Source: Temnothorax longispinosus (taxonomy: Eukaryota; Arthropoda; Insecta; Hymenoptera; Formicidae). Taken from it: a stretch of DNA of 64,000 nucleotides. The notes beneath the pieces are model-generated. The model worked only from the letters and a program-made list of their open reading frames with translations. It made no database searches and was not told the DNA's origin. Of this stretch, positions 37,642-49,820 are shown in pieces. The stretch lies in NCBI RefSeq assembly GCF_030848805.1, contig NC_092358.1, forward strand, positions 18,571,297 to 18,635,296, in the 5' to 3' direction. A program made the translations under genes and the position numbers. Positions within the stretch are counted from its first letter, which is position 1. Each line of letters starts with the position of its first letter.

Positions 37642-40600
37642 TAGTGGAACATAAAATTGTATTACGAAATAAACATTATTATCCAAATAAAAGATTTTTT
37701 CCTAGATTCATATTAGATAATGTGTATGGTAATTTGTATACATTATAATATAAACATCATCAAAATAACTTATAATTTATGTCATGCTAACAAATACCGA
37801 AAAAATTTCACTATCATGTATCTCCATCGTTTTCTATTTCTACGAAGAAGAAAATTCTGCACGAGACTTTTTGCGATTCCCCGCCGTATTCCGACCGCTT
37901 CTCTTTACTTCTGAGAGAAACCTCAGACCGGTTTATAAAGTTCCTATCTCACTGACGGTACGCCTTTATCTCTGTATAATTCTCAGGTGGAGCGATAATG
38001 TAAAATTTAATCTAGCTTAAAAGTTTTGCGGCTGATGAAACCCGACAATTTTGGTCCCGTTGTGCCAAAGTTCAAACTTTAAGGTCAACCTCGATAAAAG
38101 TCGGCCCGTTATAGTACCTATTGTTTCTATTGGCGCGTTACTTTTTACGATACGAATTTTTGCCGATCGCGCCATGTATCAAACGTATCCCGCGATTTCC
38201 CGCCGTTACGACGCTTCTCCTTTGCGCGACTTTTCTAGGCCGAGACTACGAATTACGTCATTGATGCACGTACGCGACAGGGCTGCAATCAAGTTTTCAT
38301 CACGGTCGTTTCTCGCAAACGATAGTGCAAGTTTATCGGGAATGTCGGTAACTAGGTAAAGAGACCTATATGCGCGACGTGTTACCTCGCTTTTACGCGG
38401 TGTACTACAGCCATCTCATGAATCGGAATGGTTTACGAAAAGCACTTTTTTAAATCAGTGTCGAAATATTGTCATCGATCCATACAAAAGCAATAAAAAA
38501 ATAATTAATTTTAGAAGCAATACAAGAATTCAAATTATTGCACGATCGGTTTGTTTTGCGAAAATATTGATATTCCACTGTTATTTTTTGCAAATTCGCA
38601 TTGTTATATACTATCAAATATTTTACCTTCTATATATATATATTATATTTAAATAAATATATGTAACAGTTCTTTCGTGTTTATTTATTGTATCTTTTTT
38701 TTTTAAACATTCCGCAATTTGTGCGGAAATACTGTATGAAAAATACTTATATACAAAACAATTTGTTTATTTCAAATATATTTTGCGCGAAGCTGAATTC
38801 CGGGTGAATTCGCTAATACGAAAAATCGCGCTATCAGTTCGAACACAATTACACAATCCCACGGTAACGGAGAAGGAGGACGCGCGGCGGCCGTTGCAAT
38901 TTCCAGAGCTATGAATATTTTGCACGCGTCGGTGTTTCTTCTCTGTAGTGCCTTCTTCGCGGTACGTTTGGAACGCGCGTGGTGCATAAAGCGCGGAGAA
39001 TGCAAGCGCACGAATTCAGTTTGACTTACAAAGTCCACCGGCACGACGGAGTGCCCTCGAATTTTTCTCCGTCGCAAGTTTTCGTGCGCCCCCGGCTATC
39101 GAGCAACGTGCTTTAAAAAGGCATATATATACTGTCAATATATAAGCCGCAACGATTTTCCATTCGCAATCGCAAATATGTTACCTTGATAAAATTTACG
39201 GGTAACATAAGCATGTTATACAAGTACTTCAGTTAAGATTAGAAAAAACTTGGCAAAACTTTAAATAATTTCAGAGATCGAATAATTATGTCGTTAGTGC
39301 AAAAAAGGAAGATGCTGCATTATTTCACCCAGCTCAACATCAATGCATAAGCTTTCTCGATTAGAAAGTCACAAATTCACATAACATAAAATACCATTTT
39401 TTATTGTTAAAGCACTTAATTGCATACAAAAAAGACGTAAAATTTTGAGTATACTGTCTTTTTTAAATGTCTTTCAATTACATCTATACTAAAAAAGAGC
39501 GAACGGAATAGATAAATCACAAACAATTAATATTTATTTAAATATAAGTATTAATTACATCTAATATTTCGATATTAAGTAAAAAGAGATAAATTATTGT
39601 GTTATTTTTAAGCAAATGTGGATACGCGACAGTTGGAACGCGATTTAGGAACTGTTATTAGGTTCAGATTCGAAATAAAGGTGGTACAAGGTTTTAGCGT
39701 CAACTCTTTCGACACAAAGGGACGGAATTTCTCGGGATCTGCAAAGTTTACGAGGCGCAAAGTCGTGCTAGTTTAAAATTTCAGCGAGAGTCTCGTTCTC
39801 GTAGCCTGAAGCCATCGCGCTAGATACTCTTAATACATCGCTGACTCTCTCGAAGGCGAACTTCGAGTAAAAAGGGTATTCCTTGGTTGTTAGGCGTCGA
39901 CTTTCTTTCATCTTAGATTGTACGGAAAATAAAGATTTGATACGGAAAAATGTATGGTGAAAAAAAGCTCTGAATCTTTCAATCCTCAGCAAGTTAATAT
40001 TACGATACACTCGCAGAGCTAGTCATAATTATAGTCCTTTGTAGATAAGCAGTACAGTTATCTTAAATGTTTTATGGAAAATAGTACAATATATGTACTA
40101 AAAATAAATAAAAATTTTAGAATACTTTTCTATATAATAAAATATTTTTTAGTGATGTAATTAATAGTCGCCAGTTTTCAATAATTTTATAACGTATAAT
40201 TAAATAAATAATTGATAGCCATTTTAAAAATATTTTATTAGTGATCATTTGTCTAACAAAAATTTCGTTTACGAACAATCACATTGCCGGAACAAGCGAA
40301 CAAAGGAAACAAAGAGACGGCGAGACAGGGATGCGTGCTAGGTGAAATAATCAACGACACGTCGTCAGTTTCCAGAGGACCGCTTTTCTAAGCACGTTTC
40401 GGGGAATAGAGAGGCGGGAGGAGAGCCAAGGTAAGGAAGTAGTTACGGAAGAAAGGAAGTCTCGGGAAGAAAGAGAAAGAGGAGGATGTTATCTTTTATC
40501 TACTCGCGAGTTACGACCGGTTGTTTGGCGCGGGGGCCATTGTACCGTTTCTATGGTCAAGACACGTAACGTGCGGAAACAGCAGCCGGCTCTTCTCCCG

Positions 40601-41150
40601 TCTCCTCACCTCCCGTCGCAAGGGTAGATGATCCTCGCAAGAGAGAAAGGAGCATTAAGTTATGAAACTTCTCCACCCGATCTCTCCGCGTCGCCGATCT
40701 CTTCTGAGCGAAGATATTTATTTTCGCATTTCTATAGTCTCGAAGAAACGGAAGATCGTATATGAGAGTCTTTCTCGATGTTGCGCGATATTTGTGAGAT
40801 GTAAACAATCATCCGCGTAATCAGTTATAATGTTCCAGATAAGTAGATCCATATCTACAGATCTTTAACCGTAATAGAGTGATCAACGGGATAACTCTAT
40901 TTGGAAATATTTTCGCAAGTTTATTAAAATAATATATTTGTTCGACACGCATAGACCCCTCTCAGGGAAAAAGATAAATTTTTCTTAAATATAACAGTTT
41001 CACAGTCTCTTCTTTAAAACTATCTTTATTAAAAGTACCGTCAAAGATGACTCACAAATCACCTCCCGCAATTTACCTTCTTTAAATACACCGGCTGTGA
41101 AGATTTTTGCCTGCAAGATCACGGGGACGTACTAATCAGAGCAAGCATTC
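37642..41150. other. Spacer with alternating blocks
   Basis: CpG-containing blocks lie at about 37850-38400, 38780-39120, 39640-39900 and 40270-40760; AT-rich sequence lies between. A 9-bp hairpin AAAAAAGAC/GTCTTTTTT sits at 39429-39465. No frame has a recognisable protein. Confidence 0.5.
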
Positions 41151-41640
41151 ATTAAGAGTTGAGTTTGGACAAAATGGCAGGAGGACGGAAACGTATAATT
41201 CGGGATGCGACGAGCGCAGAGATGGTTCGAGGGTCGGTCGTCCCCTGTCTAAGTCCGGGGGATAACAGCCGGATTAGCGCGCAAGGATGCAGCGTTAATG
41301 CCGCCACCGCCCGCCGGCGCCGGGTTCCTCTCGTTCCTTATGCACCGACGCACTCCTGATGCACTCCGCCGAGTTAAACTCCTACCAAGGAAAACAGTGA
41401 CGGGGCCACCGGCAGCGAACTTTCGACTTAAGTCAGCCAGCCCGGCAGCCCGACTTTCGACGCCATCTTCGCCGACTCGGATCCGCGAAAACAGGATTTC
41501 CGGCTAAGCACCATTACGCACTCCGCGCGGCAGCTGCCGGTGTAAAACGTAATAGGATGCGCGGTTTGATTATAAAACTAACAGCGCAGACTCTCGTTGA
41601 CGTCGCGTTTGGGTGAATGCCATGCAAATTTACGCGAGGT
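41151..41640. other. GC-rich patch containing module A
   Basis: This is one of the most GC- and CpG-rich blocks in the window. Its right part is the first copy of a module found three times (41339-41520). Frames on the + strand exist throughout but differ between module copies, so they do not look protein-coding. Confidence 0.5.
41339..41520 (-). repeat. GC-rich dispersed module, copy A
   Basis: In minus-strand orientation the landmarks run TGCGTAATGGTGCTTAGCCG, AAATCCTGTTTTCGCGGAT, ACTTAAGTCGAAAGTT, GGAGTTTAACTC, GAGTGCATCAG. The same order and similar spacing occur at 45001-45172 (+) and 45930-46105 (-). Similarity to copy B also continues upstream (about 41521-41555). No terminal inverted repeats or poly-A tail are visible, so it does not look like a MITE or SINE. 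Confidence 0.75.
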
Positions 41641-43421
41641 GTTATAAATAAATCTTGAGAGATGTATGCGTGTATGTGTGGGAGAGAACATCTGTGAAAG
41701 GATTATTTTCAAAGTGATATTTAACATGGAATATGTCATCCATTTTTGCTTATTGCACAGCAGAAAGTTACAAAAGTTAAAAGTAAATTTTTAGTTCGGT
41801 TTTTTTCAAATCATTGTTGGTTTTCGTAAAACGTAAAAGTAGATAATTTTTTATTTAATTAGTAAATATTCTTTTAACATTTACCGCAGATCTGATATTT
41901 TAACTAACTTACTATTTAATATACGCATTACGATATACACAGGCAAAAGTTCTTACAGACCGCGTACAAAATGGTGCTAAAGAGTTAATTATTGTATGTA
42001 TTTCAATCGAGGCTGCACTTGACATATGCATATGTCCCTTTCGAAGATGCGCGCCTGTCGATTACCTGATCAGAAATTATGAATACCTTTCACGGATTCT
42101 CTTTACCGATGCCCTTTACCAAGTCGAAACCCCCAAGCGTCGCAATTATTGCAACCAGTCGCGTAGCAAAGGCGGATTTAAACGGTTGCCGCCGGCGCGC
42201 ATGAAATATAGATCGGTTAGGTTCTGGGATACCGACTTCCGCCCGCTAATTAGCGTCAAAAACAAAGGCGAAGGAAAGCAACGGTTTCCGTTCGTCATTT
42301 CTGCGATTCCATTATTTTCCTCTTAGATCCACGCGCCCGAGCAAAACGCAGTTGCATTGTGTTAACAAAGCGCCTTTCGGAGTCTGAAATAAACAATGTA
42401 ACCGGAAGAAGAGAGAAGAGGAGAAAAAAAAGAGTCTTGCGTCTTAAAATTCTTGCTTCGCATTCTTCACGACGCCAAGATCGTTATACGTCATCTGCGA
42501 GGTTAGAGGTAATTCTTTTGAACATAATAAAAAAAGATGAAAAAAACGCTTTCCTCTTACATCACTTAACATGTATAAAATATGAAATGTTATAAAAGTT
42601 AAGTTTTATTAATTTTGATAATTATTATTCTATTTTGATAAAAATTGTACAATTTCCGTTGGTATTTTTACGTACACTTTATGTTCTTTACTACGGTTTC
42701 ACGATAAAATATACAATTGTTGGCAAATTTAAAAGTAGAAGCAATACAGTATTGCACTTTTGTGGCTTGAAAGTGGAACAATAAGTAAACAATGCCAAAT
42801 AAATATTGACGCGTGTCGAACGGGCATCGTTTGTTCAACTGCAATACTTGATATTGGTGGTCTTTGTTGATATTTAATCGTATTTTACCAGTAAGAAACA
42901 GAATTATTTGAAAAAATTTTTAAATTATGTTTATTTTTTATTTTAAATGTATTAAACTCGCTCGTGCATTTAATCATTTATGAAATGGATGGCGACGAGA
43001 TAAAAAAGATTAAAAACTATAGATTGTCACGTTTATGACTTATGTAATATAGAAAATAAACGCATAAAGGCATAATAAAGTAATTATTAGTGTTTAAAGC
43101 TTAGAATATTAACTAACTGTCAGAAACAAATAACGTAATAAAGTAAAATAAGTAAAAAAAAAATCTTCCTTGATACAGAAACACTCATTAATTAAAATAG
43201 TTTTAAAATTATAGAATCTAAATATACTCGAAATACAGCGAGTTTTAGTATTTGCAAATAATCACATTTTATAAGCTTTTGCTAATTAATGAGTGATATA
43301 ATGACAATTTGTTAGTCGATTGTCTTATATCTTGTATCTCAATCGCGTTTTTTATTTGCATAGATAGATTTCCATCCGTACTGACATTCGACTAAATAAT
43401 GAGTAATTATCACTATAATAT
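41641..43421. other. AT-rich spacer with a mixed block
   Basis: A GC-richer block lies at about 42010-42520. No supported gene or repeat. Confidence 0.5.
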
Positions 43422-43556
43422 AATAGTATATTGTACAACTAGTGGGAAAAGTGGTCGATTCTGAAAGAGTGTGAAGTTGGTCGCACGAGCGAAGCGAGTG
43501 CGACCATCACACTCATTTGGGCTTGACCACTCTTCCCACGAGTTGTTCATACTATT
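43422..43556. repeat. Long hairpin 1 of a back-to-back pair
   Basis: The left arm (aatagtat ... GTGGGAAAAGTGGTC) and right arm (GACCACTCTTCCCAC ... atactatt) are reverse complements over more than 30 bp. The inner part continues the stem, GAGTGTGA..GGTCGCAC pairing with GTGCGACC.TCACACTC, down to a small central GAGCGAAGCGAG loop. Nearly the whole 135 bp can fold into one stem. Confidence 0.85.
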
Positions 43557-43726
43557 TTTCCTAACAAGAGCGTGAAACAGGCCACTTTTTGCGCTTGCTT
43601 TACAATTTCATATTTCTCCACTAATTGAGAAATGGCTCCATTTTTCAACTAGTGGAGAAATGGATCGTTTTGCTCACTCAAAACAAGCGCAAAAAGCGGC
43701 CCATTTCACGTTCGCGTTAGGAAAAA
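43555..43726. repeat. Long hairpin 2 of a back-to-back pair
   Basis: This begins exactly where hairpin 1 ends. The arms are about 43 bp: left TTTTTCCTAAC, GCGTGAAA, GGCC, CTTTTTGCGCTTG; right their reverse complement with about six mismatches. A second, inner inverted pair uses TTTCTCCACTA and TAGTGGAGAAA. Just after it, GAATTTAACT.AC occurs twice in tandem. Confidence 0.85.
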
Positions 43727-44945
43727 GAATTTAACTCACTGCGCTAAAGAATTTAACTTACTGCTATTAAACTGTTAATTTTTATAATTAATTTCTCTCA
43801 ACCGTATTATCAATGTACTATTATTCTAAATGTTATTTATATTAATAATTTATTGATATAGTTAAATAGCCACTAGCGATATAAAATCTAAATAACTTTA
43901 TCAATTTATGATTAAGCAAATAACGCCTAACGTTATATAATAATTATTCTGTTTTCTCAATTTTTAAAAGTGTTAAAAAATTAGAAGCTACATGTAATTT
44001 ATATCTATATAATATAGGTACTCCATTAAAAAGATTATCAAACATTTTAATTATAATGAGTGGAAAATGCAAAAAGTAAATTAAATAATGCACTACTTCT
44101 CTAAAACAATTTACGTCTTTTATCTATATAATTCACTTTACTAAAAACAAAAGTTTGCTCATTAGCAGTGGAAAATTGAGATTTTTTTCCAGAAACTTCA
44201 GAGATAAATATATAGCGGAGTATGCCGTTGAAACTCAGAGCACCGTAATGTAAATATTTAAAGTAGAATATCATTGAAACCCGAAACAATTACTCTAAGA
44301 TAATGTGATTTTATATTAACTTTTCTCAAATACCCGATTTCTTGATATTAAAGATTCAGAGTGCCAGAGTGTACTTTGGAAAATCATATGTTCAATTAGG
44401 AATTATCTGTTTAACGGAGAAGTAGGTTTTGCGAGCGTGAAATGCAACTTACGAAGAAATGAAATTTGAAATTAACGCGGACGAGATTGTGGTCTCCTTA
44501 TTCGTCACTCGAAGTGTACCTATACATAAATGTCCACTAGACCCAATTATCACTGCGTCACGTTTACTTCTATATACATTATGCTATACGAAAACATTAT
44601 CCAAATCCGTATAAGTAAACAGGTATATCGACAGAGCTTAAATAAACTAGGAAGAGTTAGCGCTACGATTTTTAATAAAGTGAAAAATGTTTTGCCGTGT
44701 CTTTCTTTGTTAACTTTTATATATCGATATTTTGCAACAATTTTTCCTATCGTTTTCCTAATAGCTAAAATAAAAAAATGTAGTTTGTAGGAACAAAATA
44801 ATTTCCCATTTTAACATATTTGTGTAATTTTGATTTTGCAAGCGCATACAATTGAAAACAATTTCGATATTTTATTACATATACTACAATAAAAAAAATT
44901 AAGAGTAGCTAGGGAGAACTTTCGATCTAAGTATTTATTTAGATA
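43727..44945. other. AT-rich spacer
   Basis: I see no supported gene or repeat beyond the short tandem at about 43725-43765. Confidence 0.5.
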
Positions 44946-45000
44946 ATGAGTAGAAATAGTTTTGTACCGAGGAAACCGCCGCCGCACTCACGCAAGTTAA

Positions 45001-45172
45001 GGTGCGTAATTGCGCTTAGCGCGAAAATCCTGTTTTCGCGGATGTGCCGCGACAAACGACGGCAACCGAATAGCGCCCAGACCGAGTTAAGTCGAAAGTT
45101 TCTATGTCGTCATGACTCGGTTCGGAGTTAAACTCAGCAAAGTGCGTCAGCGGTGCATCAGCGGCATCGCGG
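45001..45172 (+). repeat. GC-rich dispersed module, copy B
   Basis: On the plus strand the landmarks run TGCGTAATTGCGCTTAGCGC, AAAATCCTGTTTTCGCGGAT, AGTTAAGTCGAAAGTTT, GGAGTTAAACTC, AAGTGCGTCAG, matching copy A (41339-41520, opposite strand) in order. It sits in a CpG-rich block at about 44960-45300. Upstream similarity to A begins around 44960 (GTTTTGTACCG ... CCGCCGC). Confidence 0.75.
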
Positions 45173-45372
45173 ATGTACGGAAAGACAGTAACGTTGAAGC
45201 AACGATTAAATCGTCGAGATGCTTCGCGAGCTCAAAGAGACGCGGTAGCGCTCGAATACCGCTGTTCTCTGTGATGTATAAGACAAATAAGAGGGAAACT
45301 TGATTTGTCGGTCTCATTGGTTCATGAGCCCCAATTGGAATTGTAATAAAAATAACTGGTTTGTTGTAACAA

Positions 45373-45571
45373 CACGGAGAAAAAAATGATGTTGTATCAA
45401 CAGCATTAGTCTAATTGGAAATAATCTTGTTATTTCAACACGTCATGTTTTGTTTTAATAAAATAAGAATTTCTTTTAATAAAATAAGTACTGTTTCACT
45501 AAAACTGTTATTGAATTAACAAGATTATTTCCAATTAGATCAAATGCTGTTGATACATTTTTTTCTCTGTG
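45373..45571. mobile_element. MITE, 199 bp
   Basis: The left end is CACGGAGAAAAAAATG. The reverse complement of the right end is CACAGAGAAAAAAATG. The arms continue for about 60 bp through TTGTATCAACAGCATT, TCTAATTGGAAATAATC and TTGTTA. The terminal CACRGAGAAAA motif is shared with the element at 61604-62248. No clear target-site duplication. A related Tc1/mariner-type MITE family is plausible. Confidence 0.85.
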
Positions 45572-45929
45572 AAGTATGTAACTTGTAAAAGTTTTATTTA
45601 AAGAGTAAAAAAATATAAAAAAGAAACTTGAGTTTTTCTAACCACTTCAAAAATAACAAAATTTTGTTTCCAGAATTTTATTTGTAGAAAATCTTATGAG
45701 AATTATTATGTTGATTCTATAATAGTAGTTCTATAATTTCATCAGGTAAAGTTATTTAAAGCTCAAGTAAGTTCAAAACATGCCGGAGATATTTTCCAGC
45801 GAAAGTATAAGCTTACGTTTAAGCTGTCATTAATTAGAACCATTATCATTATAAAATATTATTAGTATTAAGTTTGTTATAAATGCTCTAATCACAGTTC
45901 TGCAATCCGTTTACTTCAGCCTTCAGCCA
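45572..45929. other. AT-rich spacer
   Basis: Nothing supported. Confidence 0.5.
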
Positions 45930-46105
45930 CTTCGTACACTTCTGACGTACTCCAGCTACAAACTCCAAGGATAACAATGACGTGACGGTAAAGGACGGAA
46001 CTTCCGTCTTAAATCAGAGCGAGCAAGCGGTTTCTCAACCCGGCTGTTCTTATCCTCTTCAACCACGTTCGCGAAAACAAGATTTTGCAGTTGACAGCCA
46101 TTACT
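45930..46105 (-). repeat. GC-rich dispersed module, copy C
   Basis: On the minus strand the landmarks run TAGTAATGGCTGTCAACTGC, AAAATCTTGTTTTCGCGAAC, GATTTAAGACGGAAGTT, TCCTTGGAGTTTG, GGAGTACGTCAG, co-linear with copies A and B. It is closer in layout to copy A (shared CCTTGG and CGTCAC.GT blocks) than to B, and less GC-rich than both. Confidence 0.65.
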
Positions 46106-48264
46106 AGCTTCATTTCGCATACAATTCGCCCGAAGCCGATCCGCTGCGATTTATCTGTTTGATTTCCTGCACCTCGCTCTCTTGTTTTGACTTCGCAAAT
46201 TCGTCCGTCACTTGTCAGAACGATTTTCCCGAGTGCGAAATTCACCGTGGATCCGCTTTGATGCATTCAACGGTACGCTACATCCGGTGCGGTATATCGG
46301 CGCATTTCCGATGTATTCCATTGATCGCGACTTCAAAGGATTTGTCGATACGAATCAGTCCGCGTCTTGCAAACAGCTCTCATAATTTACATAACTTACT
46401 ACGCGGTATGTCATTAAAAATTTAATATAAAATTACATTTTTTACTATAGAAATATGAGAAATTAAGAAATGTAAAATTAATTAAAAAAATAAAAATCTT
46501 TAAAAGAATTAATTTATAATTAATATAAAATAAGATGCATTACCAACTAATAATATTACATGGGATTAAGTTGTCTAATTTAATATTATAATATAATTCG
46601 AATAATGTAATTTAAACATGTTTCATTTTATTATATCTCAGGCATTTCCAATTTCATGGAGTAAAACCAAAGGTTCGAGATTAATCAATAATCAGTTGTA
46701 TAAGGCACACATGAATATTTTGCAAAATAATTTACACTGTTATGAAATTTACTTACGTTGAAAATTGAGTAAATGAACTTTCGGAGCTTTCATTCAAATA
46801 TCATATTTGTCAATCTAATATTTACGTTTGTATCCACTATATTTTTAAATTTAGCTAAAAAAATATATTGCTTATTTTTCATACAATGCAATAAAACAAG
46901 TAAAATAATGCAAATAACGAAAAATACAAATCATCTGCTAACAATTTTGAGGACAAGTTATTTGTTACATCTTTTCAATTAAAAGTTTTACATTCTTGAT
47001 TTCATATTCTTTTATTATATTATATTATATTATATTATATTATATGTACCAATACTGATTTTATTATTAATCAAAAGATTATTAAAATGTAATAAATGTA
47101 ATAAACTTAAATTAATATCTATATGGATTGTATGCACAATTCCAATGTATTTTAGTAAAAGCTTTTAAACTTAATTTTTTTTGTTTAAAATCAATTTATT
47201 ATTATTGTTTAAAGATACATTTTTAAAAGCGACATTATTTGTTAATAATTTAATAATTTAGTCTCGATAAAATTTGTTCAGAAAATTGACATTCAAACAT
47301 TAAAACTTTGAAATTCTAGTCAATGTTATCGTATCCTCTCCCAGGAAAGCAAAAATTCCGTGTAACCAAACACGCGTATTATCTCCCAAAAGACAACATT
47401 TACATCGCCATATCGTTATATTTTTCTTCGTGTTCCGCTTCGCCGGTATTGCCAGCTTGTAAGAGACCCAAGTCGTTCGTATTTCTTTGTTGCGATCTGG
47501 AGAAGATGAAGTAATAAACTAAGCCTCGTAGTTTTCAACAACGACGTCGCCAAGATGCACCTGAGGAAACAACGAGACGATTTCGCAAACTTCTTCCTTT
47601 CTTCCTCGTACGTTGCAGCACCGTGTGTCCAACGAAACTGGAAACACGCTCGCAAAAAGAAATGGACAGTCACTTTTCCTCACTTTGTTTACTGGCGGCT
47701 TGCGGACACTCGTTCGATTTTCCTCGGAGAGAAGATCTCAAGAACGTTGAGAATACCATACTCGTTTTCTTCCTCTCGTTCGGTCCGTTCCTTCGTTTGC
47801 AATAGAGCGAACAACTGATACAGCGGATAATAAATGTTACTTCCAGTGATAGCTCGATTTCAAGCGATGACGATTTTCCATTTTATGTTTTGATTTTCAT
47901 TTTGCGTTACTCCGAAGAAAATCAACTTACACTATATATGCTTCCTGCTTCAATTCGAAAATGCAATAATACTTATTCTTTTATTACATATTTTTTTCGA
48001 TTTATTCACTATTCGCAAAATTTTTTTTGTTAATTTATTTCTTGTTTTCTCGAAAGATTTCCCTTTCAATTATTTTATCAATACATAGTGATTTTATTTG
48101 TCGATACATCAAATGTAACAGTAGCGTTTGCAATATAAAAGTTTGCAGTACAGCAAATAGTACAAAAATAGTAGATAGTATCATCGGAAACTCCATTTTA
48201 TACTACAATTATATTTTACAATTTTGAATTGATGGAAATTATAATTTAATTTATTAACAAACTA
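46106..48264. other. Spacer, mostly AT-rich
   Basis: CpG-containing blocks lie at about 46106-46400 and 47320-47830. A (TATTA)n microsatellite of about 34 bp lies at 47012-47045. Frames in the GC-richer blocks show no domain. Confidence 0.5.
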
Positions 48265-48285
48265 TTTTTTTTTTTTTTTTTTTTT
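48265..48285. repeat. T21 homopolymer
   Basis: Uninterrupted run of 21 T. No element upstream on the minus strand shows SINE- or LINE-like features that would make it a poly-A tail. Confidence 0.95.
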
Positions 48286-48894
48286 CAAGATTTTTTACTA
48301 ACAATAAGAGTTTCATTCTATTTTACGAAAATGATTATTTCATTGAGTGTCATAACGATCGTCTGCGAGAACTCAGTCTTTTCGCTGGCACGTTTATAAT
48401 TATCGTCTTTTGCAGGCAGTTGATCGATCGTGCCAAAGAAGGCACCTTTGAAAAATATAGTGTGATACATAATTTACATGTTAAGACATCTATAGACAGA
48501 CGTCAAGGTAAAGGATACAATTGATGAAAAATCGTTAACCAATCAATTATAAAAGTGTATGAAGCTCGCTTAAATGTTTCTTTGCGATATACTTAAGAAA
48601 GCCTTGCAAAACTATTATAGAAATTACGGTGACTTATTAATTTTTAATTTGTATTAGAGCAATATTATCCTTGTGTGAAATTAATTATACCTTGATCAAT
48701 TATATACATATGCTATAGTTCCTAAGAAGAATTTTTGTTAATTAATTCTTAAAATATAGAATAAATATCTATACACGATAAAATTATTCAACTAATACTC
48801 GTCAAGTTCTAGTTAAATAAATAGTATAAAAAATAAGATAAACTACATGAACAATATATAATTGTTTATCGTTCCAATGGAATAATTCGTGTCA
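48286..48894. other. AT-rich spacer
   Basis: I see no supported gene or repeat. Confidence 0.5.
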
Positions 48895-49250
48895 GGTCTC
48901 GATTAGCCTCGCTCAGACGCAATGCAGTTCTCACCAAGACGTTCGTCTAATCCACATTTTCGCAAACGGAAACGAGCGGGAACGAGCGGGCCGTCGTCGT
49001 CGCCGTCGTACTCGACCCGATCGATGCCCCGCACGAAAGTGAGGTCACGAGATTCCGTCGTTTCGTTTATAATTTCGCCGTGCCCCGTCGAGGGAAATGA
49101 ATCGCACGTGAGCGCAAAGACCAGAAGGAGCAAGAATCGGAGAAGAAAGCAGCCCCGCCGCCGCCAGAAAATCAATAACGTCGCCGGTGTGTTTTACAAA
49201 CGGCTGCAAGACGCGCCATCGACATTTGTATAGAAAGAAGACGGAGGAGC
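48895..49250. other. GC-rich patch with a signal-peptide-like antisense frame
   Basis: This is a CpG-rich block. On the minus strand, 49175-48903 is open and begins with a basic stretch (Arg x3), then a Leu/Phe-rich hydrophobic stretch of about 15 residues, Cys-Asp-Ser, an Asn-Glu-Thr sequon and an acidic run, resembling a secreted-protein first exon. A good donor (G|GTGAGA, intron starting at 48934) lies near its end. However, there is no ATG in frame between the upstream TAA and the hydrophobic stretch; the frame begins at TTG. The other strand reads as Arg/Lys-rich low complexity. I do not call a gene. Confidence 0.3.
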
Positions 49251-49282
49251 CTCTTTTTATTGATAGCCATTGAGTGTGTTAT

Positions 49283-49287
49283 GACAC

Positions 49288-49350
<63 letters not shown>

Positions 49351-49356
49351 CGTGTC
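49283..49356. repeat. (TA)29 microsatellite inside a palindrome
   Basis: Twenty-nine uninterrupted TA units (49289-49346) are flanked by GACACGTA on the left and TACGTGTC on the right, so the whole block is self-complementary apart from two bases. Confidence 0.95.
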
Positions 49357-49373
49357 TCTGGTTCTTTGTTATC

Positions 49374-49397
49374 AATCTCGCGATTTATCGCGAGATT
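49374..49397. repeat. Perfect 10-bp hairpin
   Basis: AATCTCGCGA and TCGCGAGATT flank a TTTA loop, 17 bases after the end of the (TA)29 palindrome. Confidence 0.9.
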
Positions 49398-49811
49398 TAT
49401 TAACGCGATATAATTTTGGATCGCGCGATCGTAAAAATATTAATATTACATTCACGTGACGCTCGCGATTCAGAGACGATAGGATATCTCACATCCTTCT
49501 TTTTATTTGGAGCAGCACGTGTATTTAAGTCAAGAGTTTTACTGAGTTCGCGTAATGGACAAATGACGTGAAATGTAGTGCGGAATAAAATAATTATTTG
49601 AAACCAAAATAGAATGCCCCAAAATTCGTTAAAGATCATAATTTTGATGATGTTATCGTGATTGTAATGGAAGTTAATCACAATAAAGTATTATAAATTA
49701 GTAAAATGTACTTTATTAAGTTTGCTCTTTTAGCAACTTAAACATTTTTTGTCTTTATTAGACTAAAAGTCATAAAAAAATCGTAAATCAACAGCGACAA
49801 ATCCCATCTTT
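49398..49811. other. AT-rich spacer
   Basis: I see no supported gene or repeat. Confidence 0.5.
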
Positions 49812-49820
49812 CTTGACACA

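Noticed and set aside
49172..49459. Frames running through the (TA)n tract (poly Tyr-Ile)
   Set aside because: Direct translation of a microsatellite.
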